Origin: UBA10677 sp045654245
GTDB taxonomy: Bacteria > Bacillota > Clostridia > Christensenellales > Pumilibacteraceae
Direction of reading: 5' to 3'
Length of the DNA stretch: 11,723 nt
NCBI GenBank assembly: GCA_045654245.1
Contig: JAZOMX010000048.1
Span: forward strand, 1 to 11,723
Part shown: positions 1 through 6,420 of the stretch, piece by piece
Layout: the number at the start of each line of letters is the position of its first letter
Numbering within the stretch: position 1 is the first letter of the stretch
The notes under the pieces: generated by a model
Database searches by the model: none
Told to the model about the DNA's origin: nothing
Seen by the model: only the letters and a program-made list of their open reading frames with translations
Position numbers and translations under genes: made by a program

Positions 1-383
1 GTAAGAAAGGCAACCGTTACCGTTTTTAGTTTAACCTCGTCGCTTGCAACCTCGCTTTGAACGATTGCTCGGCGATGCCCTTCGGTCATACAAACAATTA
101 AACTTGCGCTTTCGGCTTGCTTTACGGTGAGCGGTTTTGAAACGAATTTGCCCGTTTTTACTTTAAGCATCTTTAACGCCTCTCGAGCCGTCGGGTTTAT
201 TCCGTCACCGTCACACACGGACAGTCCTGCGCTAGTAACGGTAAACTCTGCTCTTCTTCCCCTAGCGGTAAGTTCGCTTTTTAGGATAAATTCAGCCATA
301 GGCGAACGACAAGTGTTTCCCGTGCAAAGAAAGACTATCTTTCTTTTCTTTGGTTTATTCACTTTTTCGTTCTTCGTTTTCAA
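1..383 (-). CDS. ywlE: Protein-arginine phosphatase, YwlE type (low-molecular-weight PTP fold), partial
   Basis: Not a listed ATG frame; I read it from the reverse strand, where 127 codons are visible and the C-terminus is beyond the left edge. The P-loop CTGNTCRSPMAE is at residues 20-31, giving nucleophile Cys20 and Arg26 (C-X5-R). The Thr at the fifth loop position (Thr24) is the residue known in Bacillus YwlE to favour phosphoarginine over phosphotyrosine. A later stretch LIVCMTEGHRRAI fits the family; the DP loop lies outside the window. The TTG start (383-381) overlaps the sua5 stop in TTGA, with GGAGGA 8 nt upstream inside sua5, implying translational coupling. A GTG at 362 is an alternative start. 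Family knowledge: cytosolic, reverses McsB arginine phosphorylation that marks proteins for ClpCP. Specificity is inferred from one residue. Confidence 0.88.
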   Translation of the reverse strand, partial: MKTKNEKVNKPKKRKIVFLCTGNTCRSPMAEFILKSELTARGRRAEFTVTSAGLSVCDGDGINPTAREALKMLKVKTGKFVSKPLTVKQAESASLIVCMTEGHRRAIVQSEVASDEVKLKTVTVAFL

Positions 384-1411
384 ATAAACTTTCCTCCGCA
401 CGCTTTGGCCGTTCTATTGTTTACGGATAGTCCTATTCCGTCGTCCGAAACACCTTGGCAAATTACGGCGTCAAACCCTTCGTCATCACTACGGCGAAGA
501 AGGGCGAATAATTTTTGCGCGTAATCGTCCACGGTTTTTCCCACGCTCCATACCGTTTCACTTAAAAACTCGTTTGCGAAATCGTCGAGGCAAACTATTA
601 CCACTCTTTTTCCCTCGGCAGTAAGAGAACGATACTTTTCGATAATTCTCTCGCTTTGAGCCTCGCCTACAAGCGCTACGAAAACTTCCGCAGTGGGCGA
701 ATAGTGTTTGTACTTCATACCCGGGCAAAGCGCAACTTTGCTGTTTTTTACGACCTCTATTTCGCCTATTACCTCGGCTAGTTTTTCCACAGCCATACCA
801 CCCGCTCGGAGCAAACGGGGCTTATCGGAGCAAAAGTCGATTACCGTAGATTCAACGCCAACTCTACACTCTCCACCGTTGAGGATTGCCTTTATCTTTC
901 CTCCAAGGTCGGAAAAGACGTGGTGGGCTGAAGTGGGGCTAGGACGGGTACTGGTGTTTGCGCTAGGCGCACAAACTGGACAACCGCTACGACGAATAAG
1001 TTCAAGAGCAATAGCGTTATCAGGCATTCTTATAGCAACGGTATTAAGTCCGCCCGTAACTTCGTTTGGCACGATTTCTCGCTTTGGTAAAACTACCGTA
1101 ACCGGGCCTGGCATAAATTTCCTTATGACTTCTCTCGCCTTGTCGGGTACGGTAAGGGCAAGTTTGTCAACGTCACTCTCGGATGCAATATGTACGATTA
1201 GCGGATTATCGGACGGACGACCTTTTGCTTGATAAATCTTTTTTACACTTTCGGCTTTGAGTGCGTTCGCCCCTAATCCGTAAACCGTTTCGGTGGGGAA
1301 AGCAACTAGTTCACCGTCTCGCAAAAGCGAAGCGCAATAAGAAAGATTCTCGTCTGTTGGCTCGAGAATTTCAGTCGGTATATTTTCAGTTTTTCCGTCA
1401 ATAATTTTCAT
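380..1411 (-). CDS. ywlC: L-threonylcarbamoyladenylate synthase (Sua5/YwlC)
   Basis: 343 residues, usual for the long Sua5 form. The YrdC domain spans about residues 23-205 with FPTETVYGLGANA (38-50), KGRPSDNPLIVHI (63-75) and APSANTSTRPSP (148-159). The linker CPGMKYKHYSP (229-239) leads into the C-terminal Sua5 domain. It makes threonylcarbamoyl-AMP from threonine, bicarbonate and ATP, the first step of t6A37 tRNA modification, in the cytosol. The 3' end carries the ribosome binding site of the arginine phosphatase. The start is uncertain: the ATG at 1411 has no good Shine-Dalgarno. An in-frame CTG at 1423 has AAGGA 6 nt upstream and would add MFIT, but would overlap the divergent gene, whose ATG is only 4 bp from 1411. 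Confidence 0.95.
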   Translation of the reverse strand: MKIIDGKTENIPTEILEPTDENLSYCASLLRDGELVAFPTETVYGLGANALKAESVKKIYQAKGRPSDNPLIVHIASESDVDKLALTVPDKAREVIRKFMPGPVTVVLPKREIVPNEVTGGLNTVAIRMPDNAIALELIRRSGCPVCAPSANTSTRPSPTSAHHVFSDLGGKIKAILNGGECRVGVESTVIDFCSDKPRLLRAGGMAVEKLAEVIGEIEVVKNSKVALCPGMKYKHYSPTAEVFVALVGEAQSERIIEKYRSLTAEGKRVVIVCLDDFANEFLSETVWSVGKTVDDYAQKLFALLRRSDDEGFDAVICQGVSDDGIGLSVNNRTAKACGGKFI

Positions 1412-1415
1412 AGTT

Positions 1416-2159
1416 ATGAACAGTAAAATTCCTTATTTTATAGATAGCGTTTTAAGTAAATTTATAGCCTTTTTGTTTTGTCTTACTTTCGGCGGTTATT
1501 TTTGTCCCACTTTTACGACAAGCGTTGTTTTTTCCTTCGTTTGTTCATTTTGTCTTTCGGAAATTTATCTTCACTTTTCGGGAAAGCGAACGAGCAAAAA
1601 AGAAAACGAAAACGAGCGTGCTTATCAAAATTTTTTCTTACTAAAAAGCGAAGAAGAAAACTTATCTTTTTTCTACGAATTGTTACGAAAAAAGCGTATC
1701 GTTATTAAAAAAGACGGTTACCTTTGCTTTGATAGTATCGCTCTATTTTGCAAACTGCGCCACGCTCCGCTTACCCCTGACGAAGTAGTTTTTCTCTCAT
1801 ATTTAGCAGAACGGGACAACGGCAAAAAGGCGATAATTTTATGCAATTTAGCGGACGAAAAAGCGCTCTCGCTCGTGCGTGAAGACTTGAAAAGCACTCG
1901 CATTTTTACACTCGAAAAAGTTATTTCCGTCGTTGAGTTTTTTGGTGGCGACGACCTCGTTCCAAAACGAAAACGGAATAAAAAAAGTTTCGTTTCCGTC
2001 GTTAAATCGTCGGTGTCCAAAAAGAAAGCGAAAGCGTATTTCTTTGGCTCTATAACGCTATTTTTTCTATCTGCCGTAACTTCGTTTTCGCCATATTACC
2101 TATTCTTTGCGGTAGCCTTATTCACACTTTCTATCGTCTCGAAAGCGCAAAAAAACTAG
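1416..2159 (+). CDS. Four-helix membrane protein with a cytosolic middle domain, unknown function
   Basis: 247 residues; I do not recognise a named family. Two hydrophobic segments lie near residues 13-30 and 33-52, then a charged region 55-200, then two more helices near 206-222 and 225-242. Basic runs next to the helices (SGKRTSKK, PKRKRNKK, SKKKAK) place the middle part in the cytosol by the positive-inside rule. Inside it, KKAIILCNLADEKALSLVREDL followed by TRIFTLEKVISVVE loosely recalls the end of Mrr-like restriction-fold domains, but I see no complete catalytic motif. ATG1416 is the only methionine and has no visible ribosome binding site; it is divergent to sua5 with a 4-bp gap. Its stop overlaps that of the next gene in CTAG. 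Transcribed against all neighbours. Confidence 0.75.
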   Translation: MNSKIPYFIDSVLSKFIAFLFCLTFGGYFCPTFTTSVVFSFVCSFCLSEIYLHFSGKRTSKKENENERAYQNFFLLKSEEENLSFFYELLRKKRIVIKKDGYLCFDSIALFCKLRHAPLTPDEVVFLSYLAERDNGKKAIILCNLADEKALSLVREDLKSTRIFTLEKVISVVEFFGGDDLVPKRKRNKKSFVSVVKSSVSKKKAKAYFFGSITLFFLSAVTSFSPYYLFFAVALFTLSIVSKAQKN

Positions 2160-2407
2160 TCTTTTTTCTCGGCGTTTTCTTGCTCGCTATCCTCTTCTTG
2201 CTCATCACACTTGGCGTCCTCTGGCGAACGAGAAAGTTTAATCACACCGAAAAGCGCAAGCCCTATTCCGCCAGTAAATAGAGCGCAGAATCCGATTGCG
2301 CCGTTAAATAGCGTTCTATCGTAAAAAGTCAAGATTAAAGACACCGAAAAAAGCGCCATAAACACGAGCGCTACGATTGCTATTATTCTTTTCAATTTCT
2401 TATCCAT
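2156..2407 (-). CDS. Small two-helix membrane protein with acidic tail
   Basis: 83 residues, unknown function. A basic start (MDKKLKR) is followed by helix 1 (about 7-28) and helix 2 (about 35-57). The tail from 60 to 83 is strongly acidic (DEQEEDSEQENAEKKD) and probably cytosolic. The ORF is credible because a near-consensus promoter ends 6 nt before its ATG. There is no Shine-Dalgarno and no space for one downstream of the predicted transcript start, so the message is probably leaderless. Its TAG stop pairs with the convergent gene's TAG in one CTAG. It could be a phage-holin-like or small stress membrane protein, but nothing in the sequence decides this. Confidence 0.7.
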   Translation of the reverse strand: MDKKLKRIIAIVALVFMALFSVSLILTFYDRTLFNGAIGFCALFTGGIGLALFGVIKLSRSPEDAKCDEQEEDSEQENAEKKD

Positions 2408-2413
2408 ATGGTA

Positions 2414-2442
2414 ATTATATCACTATTCAAGCGTTTTCGCAA
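2414..2442 (-). promoter_or_regulatory. Extended -10 promoter of the 83-residue membrane protein
   Basis: On the minus strand: -35 TTGCGA (2442-2437, 4 of 6 matches), a 17-bp spacer, then -10 TATAAT (2419-2414) preceded by TGA, the extended -10 form. Transcription should start about 7 nt on, at or next to the ATG at 2407, giving a leaderless mRNA. Confidence 0.75.
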
Positions 2443-2473
2443 GCGATTTTACCACACATAGCATACCTACAAT

Positions 2474-2513
2474 AAAAGCCCTTACAGGTCGTCGGCATCC
2501 TGAACGGGCTTTT
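2474..2513 (-). terminator. Terminator hairpin overlapping the end of the 41-residue ORF
   Basis: AAAAGCCC (2474-2481) pairs perfectly with GGGCTTTT (2506-2513), with an inner CAGG/CCTG stem (2485-2488, 2499-2502). Read on the minus strand it ends in GGGCTTTT, then ATTG, just after the TAA of the small ORF. It would end the nan transcript. The run of A on the other arm makes it possibly bidirectional, but no plus-strand gene ends nearby. Confidence 0.75.
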
Positions 2514-2607
2514 CTCCACTTTCATCCGCTCCGGTATAACTACCGTTCGGGTCAGTCTTGGATTTGAAATATTTTTTCACGTTATACTTGTCAAACTTAT
2601 TATTCAT
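2482..2607 (-). CDS. 41-residue small acidic-tailed protein at the end of the nan operon
   Basis: Read directly from the reverse strand. It begins MNNKFDKYNVKKYFK, continues SKTDPNGSYTGADESGE and ends KPVQDADDL, then TAA. The N-terminal half is basic and the end acidic; there is no membrane segment or signal peptide. The DPNGSYTG and PVQDADDL elements look like a conserved short-protein pattern that I believe recurs in Clostridia, but this is memory and not verified. It starts 28 nt after the nanE stop. The ribosome site is weak (GGA 12 nt before the ATG). Its last ten codons and stop form the left arm and loop of the terminator, so it is last in the operon. Function unknown. Confidence 0.65.
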   Translation of the reverse strand: MNNKFDKYNVKKYFKSKTDPNGSYTGADESGEKPVQDADDL

Positions 2608-2635
2608 ACGACAAGTATTTCCAAAAAGTCTGGTT

Positions 2636-3316
2636 TTATTCTTCTATAGCGGAAACAAACCTTTTAGTTATGTTTTGCGGACGCGTAATTGCTCCTCCTA
2701 CTACTGCGCAAAAAGCACCGCAATCAAGCGCTTTTTTAAGTTGCCACGGCTCCCAAATTCCGCCCTCGGCTATAATGCACGCGGACAACGTTTCACTCAT
2801 TTTTTTAATGAGGTCATAATCGGGAATTTCTATTCCTTTGGTGTACTCGGTATATCCTCTCATCGTAGTTCCGATAAAATCAAAACCGAGTTCATCGGCT
2901 CGTTTTGCCTCTTCGTAAGTAGAGGTATCAGCCATAAGCAATACGCTCGGGTATTTTTCTCTCGTCTTTTTTACCAGTCCTTCTAGCGTTTCGCCGTTAG
3001 GTCGCTGTCTGTCCGTTGCGTCGAGAGCAATAATTTCGGGGTTCACGCTCATAAGTTCGTCCACTTCTTTCATAGTGGGCGTAATATAAACCGAACTCCC
3101 CTCGTAATCCCTTTTTATAATCGCAATCACGGGAAGGTCAACCATCTTTTTTATCTCGGCGATATCTTCTACCGTATTCGCTCTAATCCCTTTTGCTCCG
3201 CCTTGTTTTGCCGACAAAGCGAATCTACTCATAATAAACGAACTGTGCATAGGTTCGTTTTCAAGTGCTTGGCAGGATACGATTAAACCGCCCTTAATTT
3301 TTTCTTTAACGCTCAT
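2636..3316 (-). CDS. nanE: N-acetylmannosamine-6-phosphate 2-epimerase
   Basis: 226 residues, normal full length. A (beta/alpha)8 barrel with the family signatures GLIVSCQALENEP (10-22), GGAKGIRAN (39-47), LPVIAIIKRDY (61-71), ITPTMKEVDEL (78-88), IIALDATDRQRP (95-106) and IIAEGGIWEPWQ (181-192). Lys68 and Glu184 align with the catalytic Lys/Glu pair known from Clostridium perfringens NanE. It converts ManNAc-6-P to GlcNAc-6-P in the cytosol. The ATG is preceded by AAAGGAG 7 nt upstream and overlaps the end of nanK by 11 bp, so the two are translationally coupled. Confidence 0.96.
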   Translation of the reverse strand: MSVKEKIKGGLIVSCQALENEPMHSSFIMSRFALSAKQGGAKGIRANTVEDIAEIKKMVDLPVIAIIKRDYEGSSVYITPTMKEVDELMSVNPEIIALDATDRQRPNGETLEGLVKKTREKYPSVLLMADTSTYEEAKRADELGFDFIGTTMRGYTEYTKGIEIPDYDLIKKMSETLSACIIAEGGIWEPWQLKKALDCGAFCAVVGGAITRPQNITKRFVSAIEE

Positions 3317-4136
3317 TGATTTTCTCCTTTAAGTAGTTTACCGCTCCGATAACGCCCGAAAGCCCACCGCCGATTGCCGTTTCTAGAACAAACTTTCCTT
3401 TGTACGGTTCGGGCAATAGTGAAAATTGCGATTTTATTATCGAAAGTAGTTTTTCGCCCTGTGCCGATACGCTACCACCGATTACTATGCGGGGCGGATT
3501 GAAAAATCCTACTATCATAGTGAGCAAATGAACGATTTCCTTACCCCACTCCTCGAGCGATTTTACGGCGCTTTCGTCGCCCTCGTCCGCTTTTTCAAAC
3601 ACTTCTATTGCGCTTATACCAGCAATTTGTTCCAGGCCTCTTGTTGATGCCGATTTATCGATTTCCGATTTTCCAAGCCTATCTTTTAAGTATCCGATTT
3701 GACCTGCGAAACAATCGTTCCCCCATAAAAGTCCGTCTTTTCCTACATACGCTCCACTCACGCCCGTTCCAAGCGCGACAAAATAAAATTCGTCGTCTCT
3801 ATATTTTTGGGAATACGCACCTGCGTAAATATCGTTAAGCACGGTAACAGGAACGCCGTAACGCATACTTAAAATTTCACGCAATTTTACTCCCGTATAG
3901 TTTGGAATATTCTCGTTTGCGTAAGCAATTTCTCCGTTTCGCCCTACCATACCTGCAGTAGAAACGCCGAGCGCATCAAAATTACGACTATCACAAAGAG
4001 TAAATAAATTTTCGAGCAACTTTTGCGCACCCTCTTTTGCATTAGAGGACGTTTGTCCGCTCTCTACTATATTTTCTCCGTCAAACAATGCGTACTTAAT
4101 ACTAGTTCCACCGATATCAACGCCAAAAATTCGCAT
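3306..4136 (-). CDS. nanK: N-acetylmannosamine kinase, ROK family without the zinc motif
   Basis: 276 residues. The ROK/actin-like ATPase fold is shown by GVDIGGTSIKYALFDG (5-20), the catalytic Asp102 in VLNDIYAGA (99-107), the phosphate loop ALGTGVSGAY (121-130) and NPPRIVIGGSVS (213-224). Its place directly before nanE makes ManNAc the likely substrate. Most ROK kinases carry GExGH followed by CxCGxxGCxE; here the same place reads AGQIGY (144-149), His is replaced by Tyr149, and no cysteine cluster follows. Zinc-less NanK enzymes are reported in some bacteria (I recall Fusobacterium), so this need not mean loss of activity. TAGGAG lies 7 nt before the ATG; 9 nt separate it from the upstream hydrolase gene. 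Confidence 0.9.
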   Translation of the reverse strand: MRIFGVDIGGTSIKYALFDGENIVESGQTSSNAKEGAQKLLENLFTLCDSRNFDALGVSTAGMVGRNGEIAYANENIPNYTGVKLREILSMRYGVPVTVLNDIYAGAYSQKYRDDEFYFVALGTGVSGAYVGKDGLLWGNDCFAGQIGYLKDRLGKSEIDKSASTRGLEQIAGISAIEVFEKADEGDESAVKSLEEWGKEIVHLLTMIVGFFNPPRIVIGGSVSAQGEKLLSIIKSQFSLLPEPYKGKFVLETAIGGGLSGVIGAVNYLKEKINER

Positions 4137-4145
4137 ATCTTTCTC

Positions 4146-5480
4146 CTACAAAAGCACCGCTTTAGCAAAGATTTCTTCCCTAGTTTCGTTTGCGCTAAAT
4201 AACGTTTGCGACGCTATTTTTAGCGACAAATCAGCACCCGATTCTAACAAGCCGTCCTCAACGAGCATTTGTACTGTAACTGAGTTCCCTTTAATTTTAA
4301 CGAGATTTTTGACCGAGTCGTGGAAGTAATCGAAGTTTTTAAGCCATTTCGAGCGTAAAAACCGCCAAAGTGAAGAGCGTTTTAGCGTTCTTTCCTTGAT
4401 AAACTCGTCACGCTTTACTCCGATTGCGCTATCGTCTTGATGGACAAACCTCGTCCAGTCAAGTTTAGTCATACCTTTATATACCACGCCAAACTTGTCG
4501 TCCGCTCCACGAAGAACGCACGCTTTATTTTGTAGCGCCATCATCTCGTCGTAGCCCTCGATACAATCGGGACGATAGTCGTACGGGAACGCGCCCATAT
4601 CTTCCCAAACTATTCCTAGTCTGTCGTCGGTTTTGGCTATATCATCAAGGTGATTTTTTACCGACGTTGCGTGAAGTCCAAACTGAATTTTAAGTGACGG
4701 ATACTTATCTAATAAAACTTTTGCAGTTGCGTTTACTAGTTCGGTTACTACGTTTGCTATCGTCCGCTCGCCCATATATTCTTCTTTCGTTTCAGTAAAC
4801 GACTGGAAATATATTCCGTCAAGGTCTAACGGCAAATGATAGTTTTCGTACTTTTTAACGCAACCGTCAATCAAAGTTTTTACTGCGCTGTCCGTTAAAT
4901 AATCGGCTTGATTTTGCTTATTATCCCAACCCCAAGCGTAACCGAAGAACACTTTAATTCCCCACGAGTGCGCACACTCTATAACGGTTTTTGCGTTAGT
5001 CGGAATTTCGTCGTTCCAGATTACTACCATATTAAGTTTTAGTTTTGCCATATTCTCGAAGAATTTTTGATAATCGTATATACAATATCCCCAAGTCCAA
5101 ATCGCTCTATCTCTTATCGACGGCTCATTTTTCTTTTCCCAAGGAACGAAAGGCTTATCAAAAATATTCTCAAACGCATTCTCTAAAAAGATATCCTCGC
5201 TAGCGGGCATAACCCCGTTTATATACTCGGCGATAAAATCAACAGCGCCGTATAAAACACCTCGCTCGTCGCCACCGCTAATGATAACTTGCGTATCGCT
5301 TACTAAAATCTCGTAACCCTGCTCTGGCAAATTTTTATCAAGCGTAAACTTTATCGTCCTGTCGCTTGTACCAAAACTTGGCTCGTAACCGCACGAATTT
5401 TTTATCTCGTTAGAAATTATTTTTACCGCTTTATCCACGATTTTTTGGTTATAAAGCCCGTCAAAAGTCCACTTTTTCAC
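4146..5480 (-). CDS. Predicted intracellular glycoside hydrolase (GH20-like N-domain plus TIM barrel)
   Basis: 444 residues from a GTG start with AAGGAG 8 nt upstream. Residues about 1-110 resemble the small alpha/beta domain found before the barrel in GH20/GH67-type enzymes: GYEILVSDTQVIISGGDERG (55-74), then VLYGAVDFIAEY (75-86). A barrel-like region follows: SIRDRAIWTWGYCIYDYQKF (121-140), LKLNMVVIWNDEIPT (147-161), GIKVFFGYAWGWD (174-186), LDGIYFQSFTET (220-231), LGIVWEDMGAFPYDY (288-302). Candidate catalytic acids are Asp157-Glu158, Glu230 and Glu293-Asp294; I cannot assign roles. There is no signal peptide, so it acts in the cytosol. Between a permease and nanK, it probably releases ManNAc or a related N-acetylated sugar from an imported glycoside. 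The family call is from motif resemblance; the substrate is inference. Confidence 0.7.
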   Translation of the reverse strand: MKKWTFDGLYNQKIVDKAVKIISNEIKNSCGYEPSFGTSDRTIKFTLDKNLPEQGYEILVSDTQVIISGGDERGVLYGAVDFIAEYINGVMPASEDIFLENAFENIFDKPFVPWEKKNEPSIRDRAIWTWGYCIYDYQKFFENMAKLKLNMVVIWNDEIPTNAKTVIECAHSWGIKVFFGYAWGWDNKQNQADYLTDSAVKTLIDGCVKKYENYHLPLDLDGIYFQSFTETKEEYMGERTIANVVTELVNATAKVLLDKYPSLKIQFGLHATSVKNHLDDIAKTDDRLGIVWEDMGAFPYDYRPDCIEGYDEMMALQNKACVLRGADDKFGVVYKGMTKLDWTRFVHQDDSAIGVKRDEFIKERTLKRSSLWRFLRSKWLKNFDYFHDSVKNLVKIKGNSVTVQMLVEDGLLESGADLSLKIASQTLFSANETREEIFAKAVLL

Positions 5481-5493
5481 AATTATTCTCCTT

Positions 5494-6369
5494 TTATATT
5501 ACGGTAAGTGCTATTGCAACTACACCCACGACTAACGAAATTACTTTACGGGCGTAAACCTTTTCTTTAAAGAAAATTATTCCACCGATTGCGCCCAAAA
5601 TTATACTTCCGCCGTTTAGCACGGGAAAGAAAATTACTCCGTCCATAACTGATGGCAAGTAGGTATTGATTTTGTTGGCTAGCGCTATCGTTACGCCCAT
5701 AATTACGGACGCTATCAATTCTTTTTTTGGGAGTGGCAATTTGCTTTTATCCGCCCACTCCGTTTCAATCGTGCGCTTGCGCTCGTAGAAAAGATGGATT
5801 AACAGCGACGCTAAGATTAAGATAGCGAAATTTATCATAAGCATTGAGTTAAGTTCGTTTGAGTGCGCAGACTTTGCAAAAATCTTTTGAGTAATTCCGA
5901 TTACTCCTGCGCAAGTCATAGATAAAAGTGCTAACGCAAGCCAAAGTTTTCCACCTTTTCCACCCTTTTTTTCTACGCCTATTATAAACGAAACGAGAAT
6001 AAGCAATACGCCTATTATCTTCATAACGCCAAAACTTTCTTTCCACACTATCGCAGAAAAAACGGTTGGAATTATAAAAGTGCAGTAATAAATTAGCGAG
6101 GTTATTCCGATATCGCCCATCTTAAGCGCAGTCATTAATAAAAAATGTGAAATTAGCGTAAAGATAGCGTAAATAACGGCGATTATTAGCGAATACCAAC
6201 TTACGCTTAAATCTCCGCCGATTGAAAATAACGCTAAAGTAATTAGCGCGGCGATAAAATTGAAAGTGTTAAATAAAAATATATTTCGTTGCTCGCAGGT
6301 GCGGGCAAGTAGCGTCTTGGTTACGGCAAAAATTACGCTCGTAAAAAGTAGTAAATAATGCATTGTCAT
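5494..6369 (-). CDS. EamA/DMT-superfamily permease, probable amino-sugar importer
   Basis: 291 residues, ten predicted helices as two five-helix EamA repeats joined near residues 130-145 (VEKKGGKGGK) with a second loop of charged residues about 197-218. Family features include VWKESFG (108-114) at the end of repeat one and FFKEKVYARK (266-275) at the end of repeat two. DMT proteins move small metabolites across the cytoplasmic membrane. Substrate is unknown; position before a hydrolase, nanK and nanE suggests ManNAc or a ManNAc glycoside. The start is ATG6369 or the ATG two codons on; a weak AAGAG lies upstream. The hydrolase gene starts 13 nt after its stop. Confidence 0.88.
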   Translation of the reverse strand: MTMHYLLLFTSVIFAVTKTLLARTCEQRNIFLFNTFNFIAALITLALFSIGGDLSVSWYSLIIAVIYAIFTLISHFLLMTALKMGDIGITSLIYYCTFIIPTVFSAIVWKESFGVMKIIGVLLILVSFIIGVEKKGGKGGKLWLALALLSMTCAGVIGITQKIFAKSAHSNELNSMLMINFAILILASLLIHLFYERKRTIETEWADKSKLPLPKKELIASVIMGVTIALANKINTYLPSVMDGVIFFPVLNGGSIILGAIGGIIFFKEKVYARKVISLVVGVVAIALTVI

Positions 6370-6392
6370 CTCGTTTTCTCTTCATAAATCAA

Positions 6393-6413
6393 AAGGACAA
6401 TTTTATTGCCCTT
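6393..6413 (-). terminator. Hairpin between rex and the permease, probable partial terminator
   Basis: Minus strand AAGGGCAA, loop TAAAA, TTGTCCTT: an 8-bp stem with one G-U pair, followed by TTGATTT. It lies directly after the rex stop. No convincing promoter fits in the 23 nt between it and the permease start, so readthrough from the rex promoter is likely and the hairpin may lower downstream expression. Confidence 0.5.
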
Positions 6414-6420
6414 CTTTTTT

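Noticed and set aside
127..387. Open frame on the plus strand at the left edge
   Set aside because: The opposite strand carries the arginine phosphatase P-loop, so this is its shadow.
708..1232. Long open frame on the plus strand opposite sua5
   Set aside because: It lies entirely antisense to a gene with clear Sua5 motifs and its translation shows no domain pattern.
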